Shown here piece after piece: positions 26,061 to 38,430 of a stretch of 64,000 nt of DNA. The stretch's first letter is position 1, and each line of letters begins with the position of its first letter. The stretch lies in the NCBI RefSeq assembly GCF_019097595.1, contig NC_080717.1:10849336-10913335 (forward strand). The letters run 5' to 3'. Position numbers and translations under genes: made by a program. The notes below the pieces were generated by a model that saw only the letters and a list, made by a program, of their open reading frames with translations, searched no databases and was not told the DNA's origin. This DNA comes from Hemibagrus wyckioides (lineage: Eukaryota > Chordata > Actinopteri > Siluriformes > Bagridae).

Positions 26061-27444
26061 TTGCTTTTAATTCCCTGCTTACCACTGACGTTTCGTGGAC
26101 GTGCAAAACAATATGCAACTATATAAGAAGAATTCAAAGGTACATCTTACACTCCAAAACTAAAAGCATGTTGGAATTATACAAATATGAGAGAATGTCT
26201 TACCAAAATCATTCCTCTGTAAATTTATCTAGGGCCTGAACAATAACAATATTTTGTCAGTTATACTGATTTTCAGGAGAGAAATGAAACTATCAACAAG
26301 AGCAGATCTATAGCTCGCTGTCTGGAGTTTCCAAATGGTGCTGGTGTAGAATCAGACAGATGAACATTAATATAATTTGCCTGGCAAAATGAAAAAGATA
26401 GAAATGAATAACTTGTAGTATCGGTTTATTTTGCTTAATGCTAAAGTTATTATGGAGGAACTAGTGTACTCTCACATTAAAAACTGATGCAGAAGACAAG
26501 TAGAAGAGGGTATATTTAACAATATTGGAAAGCAGCCTAGATGTTGAGTAATCATAAACACTTGCTCATGTATAGAAAATAGCTGGGGTTACCTTAGTAA
26601 GAAGTAAGAAAATGGAAGGAGCTGGATATCAATAATTGTACTTATTTTAGAGAAGCTTATGTCTTTTATGAGTGTAACCAATTACTGTACAGTATACTAT
26701 ACATGAGTGGATGGATACTATACATAAGGCAGTAATTAGTTCCATTTACTGCCTCATTGATGAATCTTTTACAAATGTGTAGCCAAACCAAACTCAAATT
26801 TTCTAATTTTTCAAGTTTACCAAAGTTTCACAAAATGCTGATTTTCCACATAAACATATGTTGAGTATGTAATGTACAGTGTATAGTATCACCTGTAGTG
26901 TAAGGTGCATTCTCAGCACAGCTTATATGCATTTAATGTCCACAAAACTCCAAAAAATGTCAAGTGCAGAGAGGACTGGAAACGTGAAATGACTAATCGA
27001 TGATGAAAGAAAAGGCAGAAGTGGAAGTCATTTTGACTCATTTCTATACCAATAATAAATATATTTAGTAACAGCACCATGGAAAGGTCAGACTCTAGGT
27101 ACAAATTACAGGTGAATTAGATGTGAAAGAAAAAAACGGTGTAACATGAAAGCAGAGGAGGAAAAAGCTCTAAATTGTACCTTGCACATAAAGCATGTTA
27201 CACAGGGAAACTGCTATTTTAAGCTCGTTTTAACGTGTCAGCCGATTGAGTCTTGCAAAGCCTAAGAGATATCATGGCATACAAAATCGATTTATAAGCC
27301 AGTTTCCATCCTTAAAAAAAAATCACACTGGTCTTTAGACATCTGTTCCTTCATAAGTGTGTGTGCTAAATGCTGTACATGTGATAAAAATAAGCCACTC
27401 ATGTTTGACAGTATAATCTATATATATAAACTTGAAGAAATCTG

Positions 27445-27680
27445 TACGGGTCCAAAAAAATTTAGACAGTGACAAAGGAATATTTGCTCAAAGTGCAGAC
27501 TTTTAGCTTTAATTTTGATATTTATACCTTAATCTGGTAAATGGTATAGGAATTACAGCACTTTTTACATACAGGCCTCCTGTTTTTTAATAGACTGCTC
27601 AGCTATTCCATGGCAAGTTGTATATTATTCCTCCATTATTTTTGCACAGAAGTTTAAAAGACTGAAGTTGATCTGAAGTA
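27445..27680. mobile_element. Truncated Tc1-like terminus
   Basis: 'gggtccaaaaaaatttagac' followed by 'agtgacaaagg' and 'gcagacttttagctttaatt' resembles one end of the 2651-3900 transposon type ('aggtccataaatatttggac' in family memory). The copy is cut off by the adjacent tetranucleotide repeat. Confidence 0.4.
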
Positions 27681-27690
27681 TTGATTTTGG

Positions 27691-27691
<1 letters not shown>

Positions 27692-27761
<70 letters not shown>

Positions 27762-27762
27762 A
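27692..27762. repeat. (ATCT)n microsatellite
   Basis: About 17 perfect tandem copies of the tetranucleotide ATCT/CTAT. Confidence 0.95.
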
Positions 27763-27987
27763 TTAGGCTGAGAAATCAAAACAAGTCAACTATTTTATAC
27801 ATTCTTGAAAAGGTACGAATGCAGTAGTGAGCTCCAGGAACACCAAATGTCCTGGAAAACAATAAAAAAAAACAACCTTGGGAGAAGACACACCCAGCAC
27901 TTTACACTTTATTAGACAGACCTATACACCTAATCATCACTATGTAAGTCTGATGAACGCAACAAAGCCCACAGCTTACAGTATGTG

Positions 27988-27988
<1 letters not shown>

Positions 27989-28081
<93 letters not shown>
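27989..28081. repeat. (TA)n microsatellite
   Basis: An uninterrupted TA tract of about 92 bp. It abuts the left terminus of a Tc1/mariner element, whose target is TA. The Tyr-Ile open frames translated across it are artefacts. Confidence 0.95.
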
Positions 28082-28086
<5 letters not shown>

Positions 28087-29334
28087 TATATTGCCAAAAG
28101 TATTCGCTCACCCATCCAAATAATCAGAATCAGGTGTTCCAATCACTTCCATGGCCACAGGTGTATAAAATCAAGCACCTAGGCATGCAGACTGTTTTTA
28201 CAAACATTTGTGAAAGAATGGGTCGCTCTCAGGAGCTCAGTGAATTCCAGCGTGGAGCTGTGATAGGATGTCTCCTGTGCAACAAATCCAGTCGTGAAAT
28301 TTCCTCACTCCTAAATATTCCACAGTCAACTTTCAGCTGTATTATAAGAATGTGGAAGTGTTTGGGAACGACAGCAACTCAGCCACGAAGTGGTAGGCCA
28401 CGTAAACTGACAGAGCGGGGTCAGCGGATGCTGAGGCGCATAGTGGTCGAAGAGGTTGCCAACTTTCTGCAGAGTCAATCACTACAGACCTCCAAACTTC
28501 ATGTGGCCTTCAGATTAGCTCAAGAACAGTGCGCAGAGAGCTTCATGGAATGGGTTTCCGTGGCTGAGCAGCTGCATCCAAGCCATACATCACCAAGTGC
28601 AATGCAAAGCGTCGGATGCAGTGGTGTAAAGCACGCTGCCACTGGACTCTAGAGCAGTGGAGACGCGTTCTCTGGAGTGACGAATCGCGCTTCTCCATCT
28701 GGCAATCTGATGGACGAGTCTGGGTTTGGCGGTTGCCAGGAGAACGGTACTTGTCTGACTGCATTGTGCCAAGTGTAAAGTTTGGTGGAGGGGGGATTAT
28801 GGTGTGGGGTTGTTTTTCAGGGGCTGGGCTTGGCCCCTTAGTTCCAGTGAAAGGAACTCTGAATGCTTCAGCATACCAAGACATTTTGGACAATTCCATG
28901 CTCCCAACTTTGTGGGAACAGTTTGGAGCTGGCCCCTTCCTCTTCCAACATGACTGTGCACCAGTGCACAAAGCAAGGTCCATAAAGACATGGATGACAG
29001 AGTCTGGTGTGGATGAACTTGACTGGCCTGCACAGAGTCCTGACCTCAACCCGATAGAACACCTTTGGGATGAATTATAGCGGAGACTGAGAGCCAGGCC
29101 TTCTTGTCCAACATCAGTGTGTGACCTCACAAATGCGCTTCTGGAAGAATGGTCAAAAATTCCCATAAACACACTCCTAAACCTTGTGGACAGCCTTCCC
29201 AGAAGAGTTGAAGCTGTTATAGCTGCAAAGGGTGGACCGACGTCATATTGAACCCAATGGATTAGGAATGGGATGTCACTTAAGTTCATATGCGAGTCAA
29301 GGCAGGTGAGCGAATACTTTTGGCAATATAGTGT
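28082..29334 (+). mobile_element. Tc1/mariner element A with short inverted ends
   Basis: Terminal inverted repeats of about 28 bp: left 'cactatattgccaaaagtat' then 'tcgctcacc'; right 'ggtgagcgaatacttttggc' then 'aatatagtg'. Total length is about 1.25 kb. It lies inside a TA tract, consistent with the TA target of the superfamily. The transposase inside is broken. Confidence 0.9.
28218..29251 (+). pseudogene. Broken Tc1-type transposase of element A
   Basis: The frame opens at ATG 28218 (MGRSQELSEFQRG) with an N-terminal helix-turn-helix region and a GRPRK motif, typical of Tc1-type DNA-binding domains. A deletion and frame change near 28460-28600 remove part of the middle. The frame resumes near 28616 with the catalytic core: [10 protein letters not shown] (first Asp), [11 protein letters not shown] (second Asp) and [13 protein letters not shown] (third acidic site region). 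An in-frame TAG at about 29078 interrupts the C-terminal part, which continues to PRRVEAVIAAKGG near 29230. The product cannot be made intact. Confidence 0.85.
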
Positions 29335-29346
29335 ATATATATATAC

Positions 29347-30557
29347 ACACTAATCACAAAAAGTTGAAGCATGCAATTTATTGAAACAAAAGCCAACAAC
29401 AGTGGTGGGTATACCACAACAAAAAATGTCAACGTCTCAATAATTTGTCATGTGCCCTTGACCATCAATTACAGCTTGACAACGATGTCTTATGCTGTTC
29501 ACGAGTCCACTTATGGTCTGCTGAGGCATGGCATTCCACTCTTCTTGAATGGCGGACCTCAGGTCATTGAGGTTCTGTGGTGCAGGGTTACGAACCTCTA
29601 CACAGCGACTCAGCTGATCCCATAGGTTTTCTATGGGATTCAGGTCTGGAGAAAGTGCAGGCCACTCCATTTGAGGTACCCCAGCCTCCAGCAGACGTTC
29701 CCTAATGATGCGACCTTGATAAGCTGGAGCATTGTTGTCCATGAAGATGAAATTAGGCCTGTGTTGTTCATGCAGGGGCACAATGACTGAATTAATGATG
29801 TTATTCAGGTAGTATTGGCTTGTCACTGTACCATTCACAAGATGTAGGGCAGTTCTGTATTGAGTAGACACACCTGCCCAGACTGTAACACTACCACAAC
29901 AGTGGCTGATACATAGCGCTCTCCTTGACGTCTCCAACATCGTTGGCAGCCATCATTTTTGCTCAACGTGAATCGACTTTCATCAGAGAACAGCACTGAG
30001 GCCCACTGGTCCCTCGTCAATGCGTAAATAGGGAGCGTAAATGCTCCCTGGCCCGATGCCTGTGCCTGTTGGTGTGGTCAGGTACCCTTGCAGGTCGTCT
30101 AGCACGCAGACCACGCTGATGTAAACGGTTCCAAATGGTCTGACGTGACACTTGGCTGCTGATGACACTCTGTGACACTCTAAGCTCAGTGGCCACTTCC
30201 CTCTGAGAACATCCTGTTTGAAGCCTCACAATGGTGAGGTACTGTTGATCAATTGTTGGGTGTGGTCTTAGTCTCATGATGTCAAAATGTGAACAGCATG
30301 ATGAAGAGGACTGTTTAAATACCAATTCTAATTGAACCAGAAAATTTATTGGTCGGTTCATGGATCAAACACCAGTTGTGAATTTTGCCGTTAAGCACCT
30401 TGTTAAAGAACAGCAAGTTATGAAAAAAGTACTGAAACACTGGACAGTTGGACATGTGCATTCAAAAGTGTAGAGAAGGTCAAATTAAGTTCACCTGTAA
30501 AGGTTATAGTGCATTTTAGGTAAGCCGAATATCCTTAACTTTTTGTGAGTAGTGTAA
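29347..30557 (-). mobile_element. Tc1/mariner element B, opposite orientation
   Basis: Left end 'cactaatcacaaaaagttga' at about 29349; right end 'taactttttgtgagtagtg' ending at about 30555. These are imperfect inverse copies flanked by TA runs. Length is about 1.2 kb. It lies only a dozen TA-rich bases from element A and belongs to a different family, as both termini and transposase differ. Confidence 0.85.
29437..30277 (-). pseudogene. Broken transposase of element B
   Basis: Read on the minus strand, the N-terminal part begins MRLRPHPTIDQQ (about 30277), with a CSQREVATELRVS helix-turn-helix segment. A deletion follows, then SRQTIWNRLHQRGL. Around 30010-29950 lies WASVLFSDESRFTL (first catalytic Asp), then a frame change. 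From about 29880 the frame runs ISHCCGSVTVWAGV... with FMDNNAPAYQG (second Asp) and [14 protein letters not shown] (third acidic region), ending GHMTNY at 29437. At least two frame breaks make it non-functional. Confidence 0.8.
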
Positions 30558-30593
30558 AATATATATAAGTATAAAAGTATAAAATATAATTAT

Positions 30594-30596
<3 letters not shown>

Positions 30597-30664
<68 letters not shown>

Positions 30665-30676
30665 TGTAAATGTATA

Positions 30677-30729
<53 letters not shown>

Positions 30730-30765
30730 GTAAATGTATAATATAAATATATATATATATAAAAT
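30597..30765. repeat. Compound (AT)n repeats with a repeated spacer
   Basis: AT tracts at about 30597-30660 and 30683-30724 are separated by 'gtatgtaaatgtataatata', which reappears after the second tract. This suggests duplication or slippage of a composite unit. Confidence 0.85.
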
Positions 30766-30879
30766 ATAAAATAAAATATATTTTAACTAATACTGTAATG
30801 TAGTCACACTTGTCTTTCCTCTAACGATGTTGTTTCACAAAGGAGTCGTCAAACGATTCCTGTCTTTCGTAAGATTTCC

Positions 30880-31046
30880 CATCATTCCTTACACACCGGA
30901 AACGGAAACTAGCGCGAAGATAGCGGATGGTCTGATGTTCGAGAAAATAGATTCTTCCTAATGCCGGAAAAGATCGCTGTTTTTGAAACACACACTAAGA
31001 CACATCGCCCTGAAGATTAGGATCAAAATCAACGGTTTTGAAAAAG
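30880..31046 (+). promoter_or_regulatory. rlim: Likely rlim promoter and non-coding first exon
   Basis: The strand composition changes abruptly from AT repeats to a more CG-containing segment with an ETS-like site (ACCGGAAAC, about 30896-30904) followed by 'ggaaact' and 'gcgcgaag'. An exon-like segment ends at 31046 with the donor AAAAAG|GTAATC. No in-frame long ORF is present, so it would be a 5' UTR exon spliced to about 33262 or 33286. The start site is inferred. Confidence 0.55.
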
Positions 31047-33285
31047 GTAATCTTTCAGTCGTTGTTTTATATATACCGACCAAGGAGCTGTAGCTCGTGT
31101 CCTGCTAACTGTGCTAGCTGACTCGTTGGCTAAAATACGCAGTTAGAGGCCAGAATATCAAATCTGACCCCGTTCTCCTGTATTGGGGTTCTCTTTAGCT
31201 AGGGTCTGGAACAATAGCTTTTAATCCGTAAATAGTGCAACACGTGCTCATTTTTTAATGGATCCTTAGCTTTAGCTTAGCTATAAAACTGTCGGAAGTG
31301 ATAAGGCCTTTGAGAAGCTAACTAGCAGGTAGCTCATTTCAAAGGAAACGGGGTTTGTGCAAACAAAGGTAATGATCCCTTTATCTGTTAACAATGGTGA
31401 TATTTCACTAGTTTGATCATAAGTGACATTAGTGTTCTCGTTATGTTTTGGTGAAACCCTGCTGACTTTTCATTTTCGTGTGAGAGAACTTGTTTAGCTA
31501 GTTTACTTAGCCGAATGGTTATCATTGACATGACTTATTAGCTAACACTAATAACAATGGCAGTGTTTTTCGATAACTGCTCTTACATGGTCTTGCCGTA
31601 GATATGGATGACTAAATCTTTCAGCGTTATAATGGATGTGGTGATGTTTAAGAGTAAGAAGCTTTGGTTTATTGTCTAATTTTGGCTCTTTTCGTAAGAA
31701 GCTGCTCGCTAGCTAGCTAATCAGCCGGACTTCTGCTTTAATTGGATCATCTGTCTGAGGATGTGTGCAGTTCAGGATGTGTTGCCTGGTCATTGGTAAT
31801 CTAGTTGTCACGATTAGTTGCCGTGTTGGATTCCTTTTACGATGCCATTTTGTTTTTATTTCCTCTGTCAGTGTCCATTTTTAAGGCCAGCTCGTAAGAT
31901 ACGTATTAACACGTTATAAAGGGATCTGATGGAGTTCACGACAGCTACCAGCTGCCAAAACACAGGCGGAGCTGGTTAAACTGGCAGACCATCTTTTTAT
32001 TATTTCACTTTTTATTGTTTTTATTGGTGGTGAAATACTTGATTCCACAAGAATCCAATCACTTAATAGAAATAATCTGATGTGCATGGCAACAATGAAA
32101 ATTATGCAATGTACCAAAAAGGAGGTAATCCCTGTATGACCAGTTATACTAACCATCTCTAGATATTGAAGTCATTTGGACAAAAAACATTGTCAGTGCA
32201 GTGCAGTATGGCTTTTTACACTGCTTTTTACCCCAGGTTATTGTTGTTCTATACCCAGTTTTTAATCCCAGGTTATTTTCATTCAGTATCCTGCTTTTAA
32301 TCCCAGGTTATTTTTGTTCTATACCCTGCTTTTAATCCCAGGTTATGGTCGTTCTATACCCTGCTTTTAATGCAGGGTTATGGTCGTTCTATGCTCTGCT
32401 TTTAATCTCGGGTTATGGTCGTCTATACCCTGCTTTTAATTCCGGGTTATTTTCGTTCTATACCCTGCTTTTAATCCCAGGTTATGGTCGTTCTATACCC
32501 TGCTTTTAATGCAGGGTTATGGTCGTTCTATACCCTGCTTTTAATCCCAGGTTATGGTCGTTCTATACTCTGCTTTTAATCTCGGGTTATGGTCGTTCTA
32601 TACCCTGCTTTTAATTCCGGGTTATCATCGTTCTATACCCTGCTTTTAATCCTGGGTTATTTTCATTCTATATCCTGCTCTTAATCCCGGGTTATCGTTG
32701 GTCTATACCCTGCTTTTAATCCCGGGTTATCGTCGGTCTATACCATGCTTTTAACCCATGGTTATCGTCATTCTGTACCCTGGTGTTAACCCATAGTTAT
32801 GGTAATTCTGTACCCTGGTGTTAACCCAGGGTAGATTATATTTGAAATTTAGAAGTGAGGGTAATGCATCTTTTTACCCGGGGTAAAGAAACACTGATCT
32901 GAAGCAATTTTAGCATGGCTTTTGCATTCTTAACCTCGCATTGTGGTGCCAAATGTGTAGTGTTTAAATTGGTTGCATGCTGTCTTTCTTTAATCATAGT
33001 TGTTGACAGTGCAAATATGCAACTAAGAACCCAGGGTTTAGAAATGTCCCGTGTGAAATGTCAGACTATAAATAACCAGGATTAATTGTTAACCCCTGGC
33101 TAAAGTATGAGCCGTGTCAAACAGAAAAAAGATAACCATGGATTCTGGTCACGTGAAGTTTACGAAGACCCAGAGTTAACTATTTCATATGGATAATCAT
33201 AATTTGCTTGTTGTACTTGTGTTGAAAACATTTGCAGATCTTTGCCTTTTCATCCTTCCAGGTGGTGCTGACATATTCTTTCTAG
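31047..33285 (+). other. rlim first intron (inferred)
   Basis: Between the presumed non-coding exon and the start-codon exon. It contains a 35-bp minisatellite (32216-32835) and flanking 'ttaacccaggg' and 'acccggggtaaag' type palindromic words. Two acceptors are possible before the ATG: 'catccttccag' (exon from 33262) and 'attctttctag' (exon from 33286). Confidence 0.5.
32216..32835 (+). repeat. 35-bp minisatellite, about 17 units
   Basis: Tandem units follow the pattern 'ggttatggtcgttctatacc' then 'ctgcttttaatccca', with unit-to-unit substitutions mostly in the 'tggtcg' and 'atccca' positions. The first and last units diverge most. Downstream single words ('tgttaacccagggtagat', 'acccggggtaaag') suggest that the array grew from the end of a palindromic element. 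Confidence 0.9.
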
Positions 33286-33296
33286 GTTTGACTGCA

Positions 33297-36200
33297 ATGG
33301 AGGGCTCAGACAATGCAGAGCAGGGCAGTAGTGAACAGGCTGATTCACAACGCAGGCAACAACAGGACCGCCTTCACAGAGAGGAGGCCTTCTACCAGTT
33401 TGTTAACAATCTGAGTGAGGAGGAATACAGGCTTATGAGAGACAACAATCTTCTTGGCACACCAGGTAACTATACTGTTCCTTACTGTTTATTTCTGTTT
33501 GTAACATTTGATTTTTAAAGGTTTTAAAACACAAGTGCGCCTTACTCCATTACAGTTTGGTCCCTTTACATGTAGATATTTTTTGTTTCTTTTTTTCCCC
33601 CCATTTCCTCCACTGGTGGCTTACCTTAAAATCTTTGTAGTTGGGAGAGTTATTGATACTGTGGATATTGACACATTGGATACTCTTCTCTCATGTAGAA
33701 TCTTGTAGCACACAAATTAAGGGTGGTACTTTGTGGCAGTCGTCCTGGATAATTGTAAACTTTAATGAGCAAATTGATTATTTGTGATTTTCTTCATTTT
33801 TCTTTATTAGGTTTATGTATGGCATTTCACTAGTAAAAGACTACTGGAAAAGTTATTACCAAAAGGTTTATTGCCGAAAAGGAGAGCTAACTTTTTTGTG
33901 TGTGTGTGGCTGGGTTTTTTTTTTTTTTGTCCTCATGCTTTGAATTTCGTTTTGTGCTCAAAACGAAACCACCACACAATTTCACGGCACTCTGAAGATG
34001 TCCAGTTCATTTCTGTCCCAGGATAGTGGCAAGGAATGTTGTTTTGGAGCATCCTTTAGCCGAGGCCCCTGCCAGGAGATGGCATTGATTGGACAATTCT
34101 TGTCCTGGTAAGTCCGGTGGTTTTCAGTAATGTCCTGTTCCTGGTTCACAAGTTTTTTATGAACAGCAGTTATAAACTGAACATACACCATCTTATTATG
34201 TTGGAAAGAACAAACATTCATAGTGAAATTCTGCATATTCGACTTTGTCTTGACATCTCTAACTTCCGAGTATTGTAGGATTTTTTTTATACTTGTAGTG
34301 GTGGTACATGCTTTTGAGCTCTTTCAATCATGTATACCTTGGTTTTGTGTGACAAGATATGTGGAAATAAAGGCTAGTAGTTGGCTGTATTTATAAATTA
34401 AGTTTTTATGTGATTCCTCTACAAACATATCTTTGTGATGAACTTTATAGTGGCTGATGAGTCTCTCTCTCTCTCTCTCATATATCTTTTATATATGTTT
34501 TATATATAACTATATCTGATAGTTGCTTCTCTGACAAATGCCCTCCTTATCTAGCCACTAATGTTTGGTGGTCTGCTTCCGGCTGTATGGTCAGGTACAT
34601 ACAGCAGTACATTTTCCTAGCCATACGCTGTAGCACCCACTGCTACTATATCTGGGGAAAATGTAGTAATATTAGGTTGTTGAGCACAATGCAAGCCCGT
34701 AATGTTGCACAGAAACCAACAGCATTAATGCCTGGTTTAAGTATTATTTGTGTTAATTCTTTCTATAACAAATTGGGAAAGCAATATAAAATAAGGGAAC
34801 CAGATGAGTCTTCCTTCATAAACACTATATGATGTGTCACTCACAGTTTTAAGCAATGCATCACTTGTGGCTATGAATCACCTGCCCTATTCATTAATGT
34901 CTGCAATTGGGCATGCAGTCTTCAGTACATTGTATTGAATAATTGCTTACAATATATTTGTTCCTTCTCATTACAAGTGGACATTTGATTTTTTTATCAT
35001 TTTTATATCTTGTAGCTTAGCGTTTGGGCATTCTCTGTTACTTCTGTAAACTGAATCTGTGTGCTACTGGTACAACCTGTCAAGACTTATATAATCTATT
35101 GTTTTGCTTTTATTTTCTTTCAGTGTATAGGTTTCTTTGTTATACAATATGCCCCCCCCATTAAAACTGAACTAGTTTTGATCAACTCAAAGACCAAAAG
35201 TCGGATATGCAGTATTTTACAAGTTTTCTTTTTATAATGTGTATTCAATGTTTTGTTTATTGATGTCATTATATGTCATGAATTTCTAAATAAAGAATTG
35301 ATATTCCTGGTGATGTTTGTTTATTTCTGTCCTTTCTTTCAATTTCTTTTGTTGTTCCCTGATAAGAAGTCACTGAATAAAGAGATGCTTACCAACCTTG
35401 GCATCTCATCTGTCCTTAAACAGCCATATAAGCATACAAACCATTTCACAGACACAAGATATAAAAATGGATCATTATTTTAACATGCATTGTATGTTTT
35501 TTTATCAGGTGAAATTACTGAGGAAGAGTTGTTGAACCGCCTTCATCAAATTAGGGATGGCCCTGAACAACCACACAGTAGCAGTAGCAGCAGCACCAAC
35601 AGCAACAATAGTCCTGAAGTCAGCAGGGCAGAACCCAGAGGTATGTTTGACTGCTTGCCCTCACGTATAAATTATTAGTTCACATTGTGCAATTGGTTTT
35701 TTAAACGTGTTGGACACTCAGATCTAAACATGTCTGCAAAATGTGGTTTTCTCCAGTTTCAGAGGCAGAGGGTACAGATGAAGCATCTAATGGTGACACT
35801 CTTCTTGACTGGCTCAACACTGTTCGTCAAACAGGCAACACCACAAGAAGCGGGCACCGGGGCAACCAGTCGTGGCGGGCGGTGAGCCGAACCAATCCAA
35901 GCAGCGGAGACTTCCGCTTCAGCTTGGAGATAAACATCAATCGCAACATTGCTGAGCAGCAAACACAGACTGAGGCCGATCGGCTAGATGCAGACCAAAG
36001 CCGTGCTAGTGGCACTGCGCCTGAACCTGAGACACCCATGGAGGCGGCAGAGGTGGTTGAAGAGCCAGTGGTGGAAGAGATGGCTGTTATAGTTGAACCA
36101 GAGCTTCCTGCACCTACTAGCCCAGTTGCAACCCGGCCGGCAAGTCCACAAATTCAGGTTCCACTTCCTCCAAGTCCTCCTCCAGTAGAGCGCCCAAGTA

Positions 36201-37372
36201 GAGGCCAGATTAGAGCTCGTAGTCCAAGCCCAGAACAGCGCAGAACCAGGGCGCGAACAGCTAGGAGTCATTTAGCTCTCAGTCTGGACCAGTTAGATGG
36301 GCTTCCGCAAGCTCGCCATGGACTTCCCTCTCGAAGTCCTGATCCTGTTCCAGAAGTTCAGGTAGGCAGCAGCTACAGGACACGACTACATGCTTTTTCT
36401 CGGCAGAATATACAGTTAGAAAGTGAGGAAACTGTAGCAACTACAGAGCCCCAACCAGCACCTCAGTCTCCCCAGGAAACTGAAGCATCTTCAGGAGAAG
36501 CAGGTGCTTCAGCCCGTCGTCCTCCAACAATAATGCTGGACTTGCAGGTTCGTAGGGTGCGACCGGGCGAGTACCGTGAGAGAGACAGCATTGCCAACCG
36601 CACCCGCTCTCGATCACAGACCTCCAACAACACTTTCTTGTATGAAACAGAGCGTGGAGGCTTTCGCAGGACCTTTTCGCGTTCAGAGCGAGCAGGTGTG
36701 AGGACGTACGTCAGCACTATTCGCATTCCCATCAGGAGGATCTCAGACGCCGGTCTTGGTGAGGCCACCTCCATGGCCCTGCAGTCCATGATCCGTCAGA
36801 TCATGACTGGCTTTGGTGAACTCAGTTACTTCATGGACTCTGACTCGGACTCCACAGACTCAAGCCGTGGCTCCAACCCCGCGGCAGATCTCGCAGATGC
36901 TCTGGGAAATCCAGATGCTGGAAGCCCCTCTACTGAGCCATCACCTGGGGCAGGAGGCTCAAATCAGAGTGGCTCTGAAGCACAGACTGAAGAGAGGGAG
37001 GACAGTGGTGCAGCTCTCCGAGAGAGCAGGGCGAGGCAACGAGCTCCTATCAGCCTAGAGGATTCTGGCTCTTTGCCCTTTCTGCGACTTGCACATTTCT
37101 TCTTGCTCAATGATGAAGATGATGATCAGCCCAGGGGCCTCACCAAAGAGCAAATCGATAACCTCTCCATGCGAAATTTCGGTGAGAGTGATGCACTCAA
37201 GACCTGTAGTGTCTGCATTACAGAGTATGCTGAAGGCAACAAGCTTCGTAAACTTCCCTGCTCACATGAGTACCACGTGCATTGCATTGACCGTTGGCTT
37301 TCAGAGAATTCAACTTGCCCCATCTGTCGCAGGGCAGTCCTTGTTTCTGCCAACAGAGAGAGCGTTGTCTAG
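33297..37372 (+). CDS. rlim: RLIM/RNF12 RING-H2 E3 ubiquitin ligase
   Basis: Coding exons 33297-33465, 35509-35640 and 35757-37372 join in phase to give 638 residues, close to mammalian RLIM (about 620). The N-terminus has the family signature [20 protein letters not shown] then [14 protein letters not shown], followed by [20 protein letters not shown] and [20 protein letters not shown]. The middle is Ser/Pro/Arg-rich with [38 protein letters not shown] and [12 protein letters not shown]. The C-terminal RING-H2 (about residues 584-625) shows [17 protein letters not shown] and CPICRR, and the protein ends NRESVV. The family is nuclear and ubiquitinates LIM-homeodomain cofactors (LDB/CLIM), REX1 and SMAD7-type substrates; in mammals it also promotes X inactivation. 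The tandem position after nexmif matches the mammalian order. Confidence 0.97.
33466..35508 (+). other. rlim intron between coding exons 1 and 2
   Basis: Donor CAG|GTAACT and acceptor 'ttttttatcag'. AT-rich, with a small (CT)n run near 34461-34479. I see no other gene in it. Confidence 0.8.
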
Positions 37373-38430
37373 ACTCTTATCAAACTTCATGCTATTCTTT
37401 CGCCTTATTATAACATTTGGTACCTTGTAATGAATCGTGTCTCACAGACACGCAAACTATGTTAGAGTATCAGCTTGATGAGATGTGTAGAGTACATTTA
37501 CAGAGACACTTCACTTCAGCTCAAATCCAGACTTTTACATACTTAAGGTTCCAATAAAATAGTAAATGTTATTTATCCAAAATATGTTTGATTACCTTGC
37601 AACCTTGTGATTAAGAATTAAGAACTAATAATTTGTGCTTATACGTTAGACTGGGTGCAGTTTGATTAGGTGGAAAGCAGGCATTCTGGTAGTCAAAAGA
37701 TATATTTATGTACGATTTATTGCTTTTGGATTACCTAAAGAATTGTTTTACTCCATTGTAATTGCAATTTGGACACCATTTTTAAGTTCTCAGTGAAAGT
37801 TAATAAGTAACATTTTTCCTTCATTATACATAAGTGTAAAAAGATTTAATGCTATTAAATGATCTATAATTGAGTTTCCAGTTTGGCCAACCAGAAGCTT
37901 TACTTCAGCTAAGAACTGTTTCCTCACACATTAATGAAACCTAGTCTAATATATTGTCATTAGAAGGTCTTGAAAATCCATTTTAGCCTTAATTTAATCT
38001 GTATGGAATATCTTACTGATTTCTTTTCTTTTTGTAAAGAAGGAGCGTTCCTGAGTATTGTTGTGTGGCAAATTGTGTGGCGAATGTGACTTTCAAGCCC
38101 TATATAATGCCATCATGCTGTATTTACTCCCAAGGCCCAAGATCAAATCATATCACTTTCTATTTCCGACTAAAAGACTTGCCTACATATCACAAATGCT
38201 AGTGCAATATTTACAACAACAACAAAAAAGTAGAATTTGATCTGTATAAACTTCGAGATTCAAGTTCGAATTGAAGAGCTATCTCCTGGAAACAACGTTT
38301 CTCTACGTCTTCTGTGTGTTGCAATAGCACTACTCTGTTGTGGCGAACTGAAACACTGAAGGTTATTTTCTTCATCTTATCCAATAATAGGTTTTTAATG
38401 TATTTGTTAAATAAAGTTTCTGGTTGAAGA
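37373..38430 (+). other. rlim: rlim 3' UTR with two AATAAA signals
   Basis: AATAAA hexamers occur at 37553-37558 and 38410-38415 after the stop codon. A short and a long 3' UTR are therefore possible. The boundaries are inferred. Confidence 0.5.

Noticed and set aside
27878..28123. Open frames rich in Tyr-Ile across a TA tract (both strands)
   Set aside because: They are translations of a (TA)n microsatellite with no protein family resemblance.
32216..32835. Regular 35-bp repeats resembling a CRISPR array
   Set aside because: Units are contiguous with no unique spacers, and the context is a vertebrate intron. This is a minisatellite.
35759..37353. Antisense and alternate-frame open frames across rlim exon 3
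   Set aside because: The rlim frame is strongly family-conserved; the others are overlap artefacts of Ser/Pro/Arg-rich codons.
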